DNA of 64,000 nt from Aradus depressus (GCA_963662175.1 OY759225.1:4165107-4229106); one strand, 5' to 3'. Positions 34,361-45,082 are shown, numbered from the stretch's first letter. A program made the numbers and translations. Notes: a model not told the origin generated them from the sequence alone.

Positions 34361-34607
34361 AATGTCTATTTGAATTCTCTTGTCTGGGCCATCCTCCTTT
34401 TAAAAGTCACACTTTTCCCTTAACCTCTCCAAGTGTCACATTTCAGTTACCTGTGAAGGAGAACGATCACAGCTGTGACTGAACATCACATGCTGTACAA
34501 AGCCTCCAATAGTGGAATAGAACCTGTATTTCAGCTGATTCACAACTCGCCCTGTAATTTCCCGTCCAACCGGACCTGCGCAATTATCATACCTCTTTAG
34601 TTGTTTT

Positions 34608-35010
34608 GTTGTTTATTTACCAGCTTTACGAAGTATAGGGGCAGTTATGTAATCGGTCAGAAATGCTATGCTGAGTTTTCAACGGAAATTCTTGTTTTCC
34701 GACTCCCTTGATTCCAAAAATGGAAAAGAAAAAATGCTATCTGTATGTGTATGTGTCTGTGAACACGATAACTCCCGATAGAATGAATGTATCGACACGA
34801 AATTTTATAAGTATATCCAGAATCCTCTAAGGACGACACCTATTGATTTTCAGCCAAATCGGCCAGGGTAAGGGGGGTTTAGGGATTAGATTAACACACA
34901 AATTGTAATGAATGTATCGACTCAATATTCGGAAACCACTATCTAAGTCAAATATTGAGTTTTAGCGCCCACAGTCAATTGGCTTTGGGGGGAGAGCGAA
35001 AACTTTTTTT
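34608..35010. mobile_element. ACTTCCCC-family copy
   Basis: From CCAGCTTTACGAAGTATAGG GGCAGTTATG to GGGGGGAGAGCGAAAACTT. The GGAAGTACATT end is missing. Confidence 0.7.
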
Positions 35011-35176
35011 TTTCTATGAAAATTGTTTGAGAAAAATCATTAAAGTTTTAGTTTTCCCATGTTACGGAACGTGATACGTCAGAGAGAGCTGCCTTGTTTT
35101 GTTTCACCTGTGTCATTGAGACGTGTTCACCTGTGTCATTGAGACGTGGAAAGTATTACTTTGTCAGTCTGCTTGT

Positions 35177-35247
35177 GAGGTCATATCGCCTACTACCAGA
35201 GCTCTCTTACGCCCGACTCAGCTGTGGGAGTCCTAAAATTTGCATAA
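35177..35247 (-). mobile_element. SINE fragment, minus strand
   Basis: GAGGTCATATCGCCTACTAC, GAGCTCTC and TGTGGGAGTCCTAAAATTTG match the SINE tail half with an internal gap. It lies just downstream of a tandemly doubled TCACCTGTGTCATTGAGACG unit (35103-35148). Confidence 0.7.
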
Positions 35248-35389
35248 TTTGCTCGGCGGATAGAATGTTCCTTGTTTTTTATAGGGTACATTGATGTAGG
35301 TGGAATCAATATTTTCTCGTTTCTTCTTCATTTATTTTATTATTTTCTTTCGTTTTTCTTTGTCTTTTTTTTAAAGTGTGTACATTTTG

Positions 35390-35599
35390 CTAATTGGTTT
35401 CTGTGCTAACCTTACGGTCCTTCTGTGCAAATTTCTCAAACATATTAGCATAGAGGGTTTTCTCTTTGGAATGTAACTCTTGCCTCTTTTTGTTGTACAA
35501 CATCAACTGGGCTGGCACCGCCTTGTTGTCTGGCTCAAGTTTCTGTACAGCTTCAAAATCTGCTCTCGCCAATTCGGGCTCTTGAAGGCCTAAATATGC
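35390..35599 (-). CDS. orphan 3'-terminal exon of an FKBP59/FKBP52-like immunophilin
   Basis: The minus-strand exon starts after TTTTCACAG (acceptor complement at 35600-35601) and ends at TAG (35390-35392). It encodes AYLGLQEPELARADFEAVQK, then EPDNKA and KTLYANMFEKFAQK, matching the end of the third TPR repeat and the C-terminal extension of FKBP4-type peptidyl-prolyl isomerases (FARADF...KKLYANMFERLA in relatives). These act as Hsp90 co-chaperones, with the TPR binding the Hsp90 tail. AATAAA on the minus strand at 35331-35336 could end the transcript. Upstream exons should lie at higher coordinates, inside shn introns, but none was recognised to 64 kb. It is therefore either a nested antisense gene with unrecognised small exons or a displaced exon copy. 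Confidence 0.75.
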   Translation of the reverse strand, partial: AYLGLQEPELARADFEAVQKLEPDNKAVPAQLMLYNKKRQELHSKEKTLYANMFEKFAQKDRKVSTETN

Positions 35600-35802
35600 C
35601 TGTGAAAATTAACACAACTATTATTATTATTATTACATACATACATACTAGTATATGAAGTATTCTCCTCATCACATAGCAAAAGTTTGTATTGTAGGAG
35701 TTATCAAGGAGGCTGTGGTAACAATACTGCATTGCATTTTATATGTAAAACATTTCTATTCATTCTGGTTCTTTAATTATTTATTTTTTGTTTTTGTTTC
35801 AG

Positions 35803-37457
35803 AAAAAAGAGTTGTCGAGAACGGTAGACTTGAGCCAGAACACAAAATGGTCACGGGTAAAACGGAAGGAGATGCAAACAACTATCTGCACAAGAAGTTC
35901 AAGAAAGTGGCGACCCTGGAAGAGACGTCACCGGCCAAAGTGAGGTGTGAGAAGGAGGATGAGGGACTATCTTCAGGGGCTCGGTACCCGTGTCCTTACT
36001 GCAAGCAGGCCTTCGGTAAGCCCTCAGTGCTGCAGAAACACATCAGGGCCCACACCAACGAGAGGCCGTATCCATGCCATCCCTGTGGGTTCGCCTTCAA
36101 GACCAAGTCCAACCTGTATAAACACTGCCGTTCTCGTGCGCACACCCTCAAGATGGACCCTAGCGAGGGGGGTAGCTCAGAGGAGGAGGAGGCGGAGGCC
36201 CGTCTGGAGGTTAGGCGGCCCTACAAGCCCAAGTTCCATACGGCGGCCATCTACACGGAAGAGGAGGGGAGGATCCCGGCCTCCCCCAGCCCGGACTACC
36301 TACAGAGGAGGATATCTAGACTGATCTCGGAGAACCAGGCCATCGTGGATGAGGTGTCCTGGCCCATGAAGCCCCGCCACAGGGACACTCCTCCAGCCAG
36401 CCCTGTCCTCAAGAACGGGGACTCTGATGCTGCTCATTCCAGGCTGGCCCTGGCTCTCCTGAGGCCGCAGCGGGCAGGCACTCCCGAACTTGGGGAGCCA
36501 CTCAACCTAACAGTAAAAGAGCCTCGGAAACGGTCCATATCTGAGAGCCGAACCGACAGCTTCATCAAAGACATCCTCCTCAAAGCACACTCTGCAGGAT
36601 CTCTCGGTGAACGAGAAGAGCGAACACTGCTCTGTCCTCACTGTAAGGCTTCCTTCAAGTCTTCTGATAACCTGGAGATACACCTTTACTGTTGTCAGGA
36701 GAAACAAAATGAAAAGATCCTAATGTCTCCTGGTCCCTTGTTGGGCAATACTCCCCTTGTTGAGCTTCAGAAGGATGAACCTAATTTAAAAAGAAGAAAA
36801 TTGGATCTCCATCTCCAAGAAGCAATGAATTCTCCTGGAAAGTCGGTGCATTTGTTTGGAGGTGAAGTATTAATCAATGACAAGGGTGGGAAGACCAAAA
36901 CTCTCAGGATAGAGTCCTCGAAGAAAGAGTACGTGGACTGTTCGGAGAAGAAGACGGAGGAGGAGCAGCAGGTGGTGATGATCTCTAAGACAGGTCTGCA
37001 CTGTGCAGGAGGGACCATGATCCAGACGGGGGCCCCCTCTTGCAGGTCCCCCTCCGGAGACAGGCTAGTGTTGCCCATCAAGCCCTCAGTACTCACCCCC
37101 ACCCTCTCGGTCCCCGGGCTATCCGCCCCTGTCCAGGTCCCTCTTCCTCTCAACCCCCTTACCAGCATCACTGCCTTCAACCCCCTCACTCTGCCGACCC
37201 CAAACACAGGGGGTGGGGGTCTCCTTACCATTCTCCATGGAGGCAGGCCCATCCCTTATGTGCCAGGCATGCCTGGGCCTAACACCCTCCTTAGCCAGCC
37301 GCCTCTCCTTCCTAAGAAGTGCGACAAACCCCCCTCCGTCATTGTCAAAACTTCCAAAACTGATCTTCCTCCTCCCCCTCCACCACCACCGCCTAAGGTA
37401 GACGAAGAGAAGAAGGATGTCGACGAGATGAAGAGCTCCCCTCCCGCCATTCCACCG
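35803..37457 (+). CDS. shn: shn exon 2: zinc fingers 1-2 and 3, Pro-rich C-terminal part
   Basis: The large exon (1655 nt, about 551 codons) starts after a T-rich tract ending TTTCAG and ends at CCG|GTAAGA. Near 35984-36150 it encodes the ZAS-N pair of C2H2 fingers (CPYC...HIRAH, linker [12 protein letters not shown]...H), followed by a Glu-rich stretch (SSEEEEAEA). At about 36630-36710 is a CPHC...H...C finger matching the single central finger of the family. EPLNLTVK upstream of it resembles a CtBP-docking PxNLx motif, and KEPRKR and LKRRKLD look like nuclear localisation signals. The C-terminal half is Pro/Leu-rich, with a run of nine prolines near 37370. GC content is much higher than in the introns. 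The reading frame stays open upstream to 35655, but that stretch is intronic. Confidence 0.95.
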
Positions 37458-37605
37458 GTAAGAGTCACTGTTTTTATAATATTTCTTTTACTGTCAGAAG
37501 CATTTGATAATATATATATATATAAATATTATTTTATTTTTTAATTAGTTAAATAGGGCATGTATTTTTATTATTGTCTATTAGTGACGATAGGATGTAT
37601 GTTAG

Positions 37606-37917
37606 CAGAGTTGCTCGGACCCGCCGACGACAACAACTGGAGAGAAGAAATTCGCTCGTCCGAGCTCGCTACCTCTCAAGCCAGGGACCTACACTCCCAA
37701 GAGGCACCCGACCACTCCTCATCTCACCCTCGTCTCTCCAGAGACTCCCCGACCCAGGAAGAGCTACGGTCAGCTCTATCTGAACGGTCATGCTTACACC
37801 TACCTCGGTCTCAAGTGTTCCACTCGTACCTTCTTCTGTACCCTCAACAAGACGCAGCCCACTTACGTCTCCCTCTTCCCTGACCAGTACAAGGTCTCCA
37901 TGTACTCCAACTGGACG
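37606..37917 (+). CDS. shn: shn exon 3: conserved linker with a YVSLFPDQYK block
   Basis: This 312-nt exon (104 codons, phase 0 at both ends) lies in a frame distinct from the longer overlapping open frames. The acceptor is TTAG|CAG (start could be 37606 or 37609, both in phase) and the donor ACG|GTAAGT. The protein runs through GEKKFARPSSLPLKPGTY and then a Tyr-rich block (YTYLGLK, TFFCTLNKTQPTYVSLFPDQ, KVSMYSNWT) that I recognise as conserved between HIVEP and Shn proteins upstream of the second finger pair. Its function is not established. Confidence 0.9.
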
Positions 37918-38081
37918 GTAAGTTCTTGGTTTTCATCCCTAGCAGTCTTTAATTTTTTTTGTTTCCTTTATAACTAATGATCCTCCCGGAACTGTCTTTC
38001 TTCCTTGTCCTCCCACAAAACAAATAACCAGTTGCGGAAGGATTATTGTTTAGATTTGCTCTTCCCTTCCATAAAAGGATT

Positions 38082-38232
38082 TTCAATGTACTTCCCCAGC
38101 ACGAATTAATTAATTAAGTTCTTGCTCTCCCTCCAAAAACCAATGAATTGTTTGGGCTAAAAATCAATAGTTGACCTTCATAGGGGCTTCTGAATCTTCA
38201 TACTAACTTTTATGCCGACTCGTTCATTATGA
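38082..38232. mobile_element. ACTTCCCC-family fragment in the shn intron after exon 3
   Basis: CAATGTACTTCCCCAGCACG AATTAATTAATTAAG, CTCCCTCCAAAAACCAATG, GGGGCTTCTGAATCTTCATA. Confidence 0.68.
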
Positions 38233-38287
38233 ATAGAAAAAAATAAAATTAGACTATGTTAAATATATATATATACGAGTATATAGG

Positions 38288-38800
38288 TTAGGTTACGTTT
38301 TATGACTCATGCCCGGGCTTTAACTACGAGGTTATATCGCCTTCTACCAGAGCGCTCTTTCGTTACTCTGGTAGAAATAAGCTCGACTCAACTGTGGGAG
38401 TCTTAAATTTTGCCTACCCTAAATTTTTATTCACCTAGGGCAGGGTTCTTTAAGGAATACCTGACATCGTACAGGCTCGGGACCCTGGGACCTCGAGTTT
38501 CAAACCCACGTTCTTGAGCTCAGGAGACAAGCACGCATACCACTGAGCTTACGGCGCCTCCTACGAGTATATATATATATATATTAGAAATTCTCATAAT
38601 TGTTTATTTTCATGATTAATGCCAGAGCGTTAACTGTGAGATTATATTGCCTACTATCAGAGTGCTCTTTCGTTGCTCTGGTGTGGACAAGCTTTACACT
38701 ACTGCAGGAGTCCTAAATGTTGCCTATCCAGGCTCAGGACCATCGCTTAACGTCCCGTTCAAAGGACGACTCATGATCTTGAGTACAAATGGCTATATAA
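38288..38800 (-). mobile_element. two minus-strand SINE copies in tandem
   Basis: The first copy is 38288-38565 (GGTTACGTTTTATGACTCAT to a degraded head). The second, more diverged, is 38611-38800 (ATGATTAATGCCAGAGCG to AACGTCCCGTTC). A TA microsatellite (38568-38583) separates them. They fill the intron before shn exon 4. Confidence 0.75.
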
Positions 38801-39011
38801 GCGCGTCTCTTGGATAGAAATAGGGTGGATTTTTGAACCAGTTGTACATTTTTTGATAGGTTTATGCAAATTAAATAATGCGATGTATAATAATTCCTGT
38901 TAAGTTCTATTCAGTTGGTCAGTTCGTATAAGCTACAAAACTATTGACTCTTAATCAATATATAATATGACGCTATTATAAATATTATAATTATTGTTAC
39001 TATTTTGGCAG

Positions 39012-39209
39012 ATCTGCTCAGATTCGAACCCACATCCGCTAGGTCTGGAGACGCGGAAAGCAATGGGTCTGTACGACTCCCGCAATAAGACTGGTATATA
39101 CACTGTGGCCAACAGGAACAAGAACGACATCATCACTCACTCCAGTTACCATAGTTCTCCAGGGACTGGCACCTCTTCCAGAAGTGGCGACACTAGCCCC
39201 CGACCAGAG
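39012..39209 (+). CDS. shn: shn exon 4: conserved linker (LYDSRNKTGIYTVANR)
   Basis: Sixty-six codons, phase 0 at both ends; acceptor TTTTGGCAG, donor GAG|GTAACT. The frame contains LGLETRKAMGLYDSRN, YTVANRNKND and a Ser/Thr-rich tail (SSPGTGTSSRSGDTSP). The open frame runs 27 nt past the donor to a stop, so retention of this intron would truncate the protein before fingers 4-5. Confidence 0.87.
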
Positions 39210-39587
39210 GTAACTATTGTAGAACAGAAGGAGTGAACGGAACCAAGTAGTAATTAAATAGAACACATTTCCTTATCAATAACAGACGTATGTTCAGTCC
39301 ATGTTAGTTTCTTATCAATAACAGACGTATGTTCAGCCCATGTTAGTTTCTTATCAATATGGAGACCTAGGAATTATAAAATGTATTATCTTTGAATGAT
39401 ACGGAAAGAGTATTGTCGGGAGGTCTCGACTATGATCGGCTCCTCTCATCTCGGCTCGTCATTGACAGTCGTCAGTTTAAAAATCAATGTTCAAGGGGTT
39501 CTAAAAAACTTCCTCTTTCAAACACAAAATTGTAAAACGGAAGGAACCCTCCTCCCCCCCCCCCCCCCCCCCCCCCCTACCCCCGTG

Positions 39588-39785
39588 AGAGGACGCCGGT
39601 AGCTCAGTGGATACGCAAGATCGTTCATATGGGGACGTTAAGCGACCTCTTCCCTAGGTGAATACAAATTTAGGGTACTCACAGTGTAGATTCGGACTCA
39701 TGTCCACCAGAGTGACGTAAGAGCGCTCTGGTAGTAGGCGATATAACCTTGTTCTTAAAGCCCGGGCATGAGTCATAATAACTAA
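39588..39785 (+). mobile_element. SINE with central deletion after a long C-run
   Basis: GGACGCCGGTAGCTCAGTGGATACG begins the element; the body is deleted to GGGGACGTTAAGCGAC; the tail GGGCATGAGTCATAATAACTAAC is intact. About 27 C precede it (39549-39577). Confidence 0.8.
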
Positions 39786-40072
39786 CTACAATTATGAGAG
39801 CGCCTCGTACTACGACGTAACACAATGACTCATAAACGTGACCTTCATAATGATTTTTACATATGTTTGTACAGCCATTTACACCAGTCAGATATAGAAC
39901 ATATTATGCTATCTGTTGACTCTTGTATCTCAATTTATATTTAAATTTCATCATCTATTAACTTTATTTAGAACAGGAAGATTTTGTATTATAATTTTTC
40001 TAGTTTTTAGATACATTTATGTAGTTTTTATGTACATTATTATTATAATTTTTTTTTTTTTTTTTTTTTTAG

Positions 40073-40169
40073 AAAAGCTGTTTGACGACAGAGATTGGAC
40101 AAAAACGAGTCAAAGTTTGTGAAGGGGGCTTCGAATCAAATGAAGAATATACTTACGTCAGAGGAAGAG
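40073..40169 (+). CDS. shn: shn exon 5: KRVKVCEGG-x-YTYVRGRG motif before fingers 4-5
   Basis: A short 97-nt exon found by motif and phase. The acceptor is a run of about 22 T followed by AG; the donor is AGAG|GTAATT. It encodes GQKRVKVCEGGFESNEEYTY and then VRGRG, which matches the stretch immediately before the second finger pair in HIVEP proteins. It enters in phase 0 and exits in phase 1, bridging exons that otherwise do not fit (39209 ends in phase 0; 43086 needs one preceding nucleotide). Confidence 0.9.
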
Positions 40170-40225
40170 GTAATTTTTAAAATTTTTGTATTGCAGATGT
40201 ACATATATATTTAAGAGAAAGAGAG

Positions 40226-40450
40226 GCTGCCGTTAGTTCAGAGGTATCGTGCTTGCCTACTTAGCTCAAGAATCGTGGGTTCGAAACCTAGCCCAAGCCC
40301 TTAAGTTTTTCTTATCTGGAAGATTAAAAAACGTTGAACACGCAGTCCTTCGGATGGGTCGTTAAGCGGTGGTCCCGAGTCTGTGCGATAATAGGTACTA
40401 GTTAAAGACCCCTATCCTAGGCAAAATTTAGTAGACCTACTATACTACTA
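40226..40450 (+). mobile_element. diverged tRNA-derived SINE
   Basis: GGCTGCCGTTAGTTCAGAGG (box A region), GTGGGTTCGAAACCTAGCCC (box B), CAGTCCTTCGGATGGGTCG; the 3' part is lost. Confidence 0.78.
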
Positions 40451-40584
40451 TAGTATACCTTCGAATACTTCCCCTATACTTCATGTAAAAATGTAACTAA
40501 AGAACTAAAACCCAGTCTTAATTTTAATTATTGAAACAATTTGGGAAATAGAGTCAGAGATCCAACTTATCTCGCCATATTAGT

Positions 40585-40870
40585 TTGGTTGGTTATTGTG
40601 ACTCATTTCCGGGCTTTACCTAAGGGGTCATATCGCCTACTACCAGAGCGCTCTTCCATGAGCCTATGGGAGTACTGAATATTGCCTGACACCTAGGTTA
40701 GGGATCTTTAACGAGAAGCTGACATCGTACAGGCTAGGGACCATCGCTTAACGTCCCATTTAAAGGACGGCGTGCTCAAGGTTTTCACTTCCCAGATAAA
40801 AAAACCTAAAGGGACTCGGCCGGGTTTCGAACCCGTGATCTTGAGCTCAATATACAAGCGCGCTACTTCT
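40585..40870 (-). mobile_element. diverged tRNA-derived SINE, minus strand
   Basis: From GGTTATTGTGACTCATTTCC to the box B region (GGGTTTCGAACCCGTGATC) and a degraded head. Some blocks are shortened. Confidence 0.78.
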
Positions 40871-41002
40871 GAACGTTATGTATACCGATAACTTATTTAT
40901 TTGTTAATTATAAAACATTTTTATGAATTTTTCTCTTAGTATGAAATGAAAGATATTATATACTCAATAAGGCGAATATTAAGATGAGAATTGGGAGTCT
41001 TG

Positions 41003-41178
41003 GTGGTCGTACGAGCTAGAGAGTAGGACTTCGGTCCGCATGGTTTGCGGGTTCGAATTCTATCCGGGAGTGAGTTTTATTTCGCAGATAGAGCTCCCTC
41101 CCGGGGCCATGAATTTCCTAAATAACTAGGTAAACACCGTTATAAGAGTCAAGGCTAATATGTATCGTACATGAGGAC
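41003..41178 (+). mobile_element. second tRNA-like SINE family, plus strand
   Basis: GGTGGTCGTACGAGCTAGAG, GCGGGTTCGAATTCTATCC, GGAGTGAGTTTTATTTCGCA, CTAAATAACTAGGTAAACAC, GTACATGAGGACAC, then an A-rich tail. Collinear with the inverted copy at 12.6 kb. Confidence 0.75.
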
Positions 41179-41352
41179 ACAAAAAAAAAATTAAATAAAT
41201 AATAATAAAATTATAAAAAAGATGACAATTAATGATTTCGAAAAAATGAAAATGTAAAACCTCTATCGAAAATCTGAAAATATTTTCGCAGACGATGCCC
41301 ACTAGAAGCAGACATTTTCTGCAATACTAGACAAATGTTTGAAATATAATTT

Positions 41353-41535
41353 TTAGGTTAGGTTTTATGACTCATGCCCGGGCTTTAACTACGAGGTCAT
41401 ATCGCCTACTACCAGAGCGCACTTTCGTCACTCTGATGGACATGAGCCCGACTCTACTGTGGGAGTCCTAAATTTTACCTACCCTAAATTTTTATTCACC
41501 AAGGGCAGGGGTCTTAAACAAGTAACTGACACTAT
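41353..41535 (-). mobile_element. SINE 3' half, minus strand
   Basis: TTAGGTTTTATGACTCATGC through CACCAAGGGCAGGGGTCTTA; it then stops at AACTGACACTATC. Confidence 0.8.
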
Positions 41536-41937
41536 CATTCTCGTTCTTCATTTTCGACTTCCAAATGTTTACATATTATCATTTACATAGTTATTATTGA
41601 CTAGGTAATGAATAGTACCGAAATCCCTGTATTTGCGATATTGAAATGAAGCCAGGATTGAGGTTTCTGTAGAATAGCAGATGTATTAATATCCATTGGA
41701 GGCCCTCTGGCTGTGGAGGGGGGAAGTTTGTTATTAGTCTAACCATTGTTTAATCAGTTTAAATTCTCTCTACATTGACTATTACAGTAACTATAGTCAA
41801 CTATCTGACATTCTCATCTGTTTAGTTCATTTTTAGTTGAACATTAAGTCAAAAATAAAAAATAAATACTATATTTAATACTTGCTGGTTGCCCAGGGGC
41901 TACTGATTGTTTGCAGGCATGAATCCTGAACCTATGT

Positions 41938-42318
41938 TATAGTACCTTACGATATGAAACTTAGAGCTCGTTTTCAACGGAATTTCATGTTTCTGACCTC
42001 CTGATATAATATAAATATGCAGAACCCTCTAAGGACGATACCTATTGATTTTTAGCCAAATCGGCCAAAGGGAAGCTGGAATTAGGGGTTGGGTTAATAC
42101 AAAGAACTAGTTAAGAACAAAAAACTAACTGTCGTTCTAATGAATGTATTGACACGAAATTTCATATTAAATTCGATACCCCATAAGGATGGCACATATT
42201 AATTTTTCGCGAAATGGTTAGAAGGGAAGAGAGGGGGGGGGGGGGGGGGGTGAAGAGGGGCTCGAGTTAAATACTCTTACCACTATGTAATGAATGTATC
42301 GTCACCGACGACTTTTTT
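41938..42318. mobile_element. ACTTCCCC-family copy with a G-run
   Basis: Three units; a run of about 20 G (42231-42250) replaces the usual GGGGAAGGGG position. Ends CACCGACGACTTTTTT. Confidence 0.68.
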
Positions 42319-42368
42319 TTCTTAAACAATAGATATACGTATTGTATAATAAAATATTACTTTTAAGA

Positions 42369-42605
42369 ACACCGGCAGCACAGAAATAGCTTCCTTGACT
42401 ATTGTGCTCAAGATCGCTGGTTCAGACCCGGCTGAGGCCCTTACAGGTCTTTTATTGGTCCTTCGAAGGTGTGCGATGTCAAGGGGTTGGTTGAAAAGCC
42501 CTAATTAAACCTGGAGAGGCAAAAGTTAAGACTCCCTCAGTAGAGCTACGAAGGAAGGGATAAGGGCATTGAATGCTTAGGTCGCTGAGTGTATATCCAA
42601 TATAT
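42369..42605 (+). mobile_element. old SINE subfamily copy
   Basis: ACACCGGCAGCACAGAAATA, GCTCAAGATCGCTGGTTCAG and GTGCGATGTCAAGGGGTTGG follow the SINE order with many changes. The tail AAGGAAGGGATAAGGGCATTG matches, inverted, the segment at about 20890-20930. Confidence 0.65.
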
Positions 42606-42617
42606 CGTATCATTCAT

Positions 42618-42926
42618 CGGGGCGTCGGTAGCTCAGTGGTATGCGTGCTTGCCTTCTGAGCTCAAGATCGTGGGTTCGAAATAAAATAAACTTGAGCACG
42701 CCATTCTTCGGATGGGACATTAAGCGACGTTCCCGAGCCTGTACGATGTCAGGTACTCGTTAAAGACCCCTACACTAGATGAATAAAAATTTAGGATAGG
42801 CAAAATATAGGACTCCCACAATAGAGTCGGGCTCATGTCCACCAGAGTGACGAAAGAGCACTCTGATAGTAGGCGATATGACCTCTTAGTTAAGCCCGGG
42901 CATGAGTCATAATAACTAATTGTTGA
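42618..42926 (+). mobile_element. tRNA-derived SINE with internal deletion
   Basis: Box A (GTCGGTAGCTCAGTGG) and the start of box B are present; about 35 bases after GGGTTCGAAA are missing. The rest is typical to the GGGCATGAGTCATAATAACTAA tail. Confidence 0.88.
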
Positions 42927-43085
42927 CTAAACAGGCAGAGCCATTAACTGATCCAAATACATGAGAATATACACAAGAATAGTAAGCATTCTGTGAATTT
43001 GGGGGAAGTTTTCTTTTAAAGTTTTCTCGTATAATGTGTCCAGAATTATGTTTTATAATGTTATTGTTATATTAAATTGTTGCAG

Positions 43086-43206
43086 GAAAAGGTCGTTACG
43101 TTTGTGAAGAGTGTGGAATCCGATGTAAAAAGCCATCCATGCTTAAGAAACACATTCAAACACACACTGATCTCAGGCCATATACTTGTAAACATTGTGT
43201 ATTTAG
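43086..43206 (+). CDS. shn: shn exon 6: zinc finger 4 and first half of finger 5
   Basis: This 121-nt exon encodes [19 protein letters not shown] followed by [17 protein letters not shown]. It is the first finger of the ZAS-C pair plus the two cysteines of the next finger. The acceptor is TTGCAG; the donor is TTTAG|GTAAGT, leaving 2 nt of a split Ser codon. The intron inside the second finger is confirmed by the next exon, which restores [11 protein letters not shown]. Confidence 0.96.
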
Positions 43207-43211
43207 GTAAG

Positions 43212-43652
43212 TTCCTATTTTAGTTTACCATCTTTACGTAGTATAGGGGAAGTTATGTAAACGGTCAACAATTTAATGCGCAGTTTTCAATGAAATTTCA
43301 TGTTTTCCGGAAAAATAAAAAATTAAAAAAATTCTGTGACTGTGTACAAAATAACTACCGATGGAATGAATTAATCGAGATGAAATTTTATATGAGTATC
43401 CAGAACCCTCTAAGGTCGACATCTGTTGATTTTCGGCTAAATCAATATAAGGAAAAAGGGGGATTAGGGGGGAGGCTTAACTCAAAAACTCTTAATAACT
43501 GCCGATTTTATAAATGTATTGACATGAAACTTCATATACTTATTAATTTTACGCGAAATCGGTCGAAGGAAAGGAGGGGCCTAGAGAAAGGTGACTTGAC
43601 TCATACCGGGAAGTGCGTGGTCCGTGATTCACCGACGACTATATAACATATA
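43212..43652. mobile_element. ACTTCCCC-family copy starting just after shn exon 6
   Basis: From TTACCATCTTTACGTAGTAT AGGGG to GTGATTCACCGACGACT. The open frame across it (43290-43646) is not a gene: the same phrases occur in other copies with stops. Confidence 0.75.
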
Positions 43653-44910
43653 GTATATACATTATATATATGTACGTTTACGAAGTACATCTCTATACCT
43701 GACTTGTCGGGGGGCCAATCAATCGCTCTCCTGCTCCACTGCAATATTTTCATGCGTATATAAAAGTTAAAATTGGATACTTCGTTGTCACACTGTTATA
43801 TCTCCTAGTTACTACGTTACAAGTTGCTATTGTTGCTCTCCAATCCCAAAGTGGGGGGAATTCCTACGGTTCTTATGGAAAAATATATTTTCCCAGTTCA
43901 ATTTTTCCTGGATGGGGTTTCCCTTAGTGTTGGAGAGACAGCCTCAGGTAATCTTAGAATTGTATAAATATGCCAACCTAGCAAACTTAAATATTACTGT
44001 TGAACTTTATGTGTTAGGGCCTTTCCCCTGGACCACATTTTGCAATGCCAAAGGCCCTCCAATTTCTAATGTCCTATTTTTATAAATTGTGTTAAAAGTT
44101 ATTACAAAATGGAGTTAACAGAAATGTGCGGGATACTCAATAGTGTGGGATAGGGCCAAAACATGAAAATCTCAAAAATTGAGGGAAAAGGGCCTTTTGC
44201 CTGGAACGCATCGATATATATATAATTTATTATATATATTTTTATTTTCACCTGAAACGTCTTTCATTTCGGTCAACATGTAACACAATCGCTTATATCT
44301 TTGCAACCGTACTATCGGCTCGCCTTACTTTGATATCGTTGTGTAGAGGAAAAAAACCATTACTTGATCACGCAGGTTTCGCGGTACGCAGATGGCGCCG
44401 TTGTCGCGCCACATATGACGCAATCGGAGCTAAATTTAGCTTCGAGTGGTCGCGAACTCAAACCGGTACTCTTTCAGGAGTTATAAGGCTTACAAGTGTG
44501 TATTTTGTTGCACAAATTGAACGGATGTTCGGCTATGGCGCCCCCGAATTTGACACGTTGTGTATTTGGTGATTTAATTTCTGTACTTACGTCATCCTAG
44601 TGCCTATACCCTCTCTGCAGCACGCCCAAGTCGTTTCACCCCACAGGGCTGCGTCCCCGATACAACCTGTGTTATTTTTTCGAATTAGACGAAATAATTG
44701 TTGGACAATGTCTTTATTATTATTACGAATAGCCTGGTCTCATTTAACCACATTATATAAAGGGATGGGTAATAAGAAAGTGTAACCAAACAAAACCGAG
44801 CTCCGGATAAGAGAGAGTCTCTCTTCTTGTTGTAATTTTAGTCATATCAGCATTAAATTCTTTGATTAATATTTTTTTTAAAAGATTTTTAATTTTTTTG
44901 TTTTTTTACA
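43653..44910. other. intron between shn exons 6 and 7, mostly unrecognised
   Basis: 43950-44220 has repeated AGGGCCTTT/CCTGGA phrases suggesting an old foldback. 44270-44600 is GC-richer with an open frame of 80 codons (44330-44572) lacking motifs or consistent splice sites; on the evidence it is not an exon. Confidence 0.45.
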
Positions 44911-44949
44911 GTTTTAAGATTTTTAATTTTTTTTTGTTGTTTTTTACAG
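44872..44949 (+). repeat. tandem duplication of an intron 3' end (double acceptor)
   Basis: The block AAGATTTTTAATTTTTTTG-T(n)ACAGTTTTAAGA occurs twice 38 bases apart, placing a full polypyrimidine tract and ACAG|TTTTAAGA upstream of the true exon 7 start. Confidence 0.85.
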
Positions 44950-45082
44950 TTTTAAGACAAAAGGTAATCTTACGAAACACATGAAGTCGAAAGCTCATTT
45001 CAAAAAATGCATTGAGTTGGGAATCTTCCCTGTGCCTTCCTCCGTCGATGACAGCATTGAAGACGACAATGAACTTAAAGTG
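44950..45082 (+). CDS. shn: shn exon 7: second half of zinc finger 5
   Basis: It starts with the single T completing the split codon and continues [20 protein letters not shown], supplying both histidines of finger 5, then [20 protein letters not shown]. Donor GTG|GTAATA, phase 0. The 3' end of the preceding intron is tandemly duplicated, so an identical decoy acceptor (ACAG|TTTTAAGA) sits 38 nt upstream. Using it would add 38 nt and shift the frame. Confidence 0.94.

Noticed and set aside
35655..35802. N-terminal extension of shn exon 2 from an upstream ATG
   Set aside because: The segment is hydrophobic and AT-rich and ends in a T-rich acceptor tract; it is the intron end left open by chance.
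37574..37883. Two open frames over shn exon 3
   Set aside because: The third frame, closed upstream of the acceptor by stops, carries the conserved SYGQLYLNGHAYTYLG block and correct phase.
43290..43646. 118-codon frame
   Set aside because: Lies entirely in an ACTTCCCC-family repeat; equivalent positions in other copies carry stops.
44330..44572. 80-codon frame in a GC-richer part of the shn intron
   Set aside because: No motif, no phase-compatible splice sites with shn exons 6 and 7, which join each other perfectly inside finger 5.
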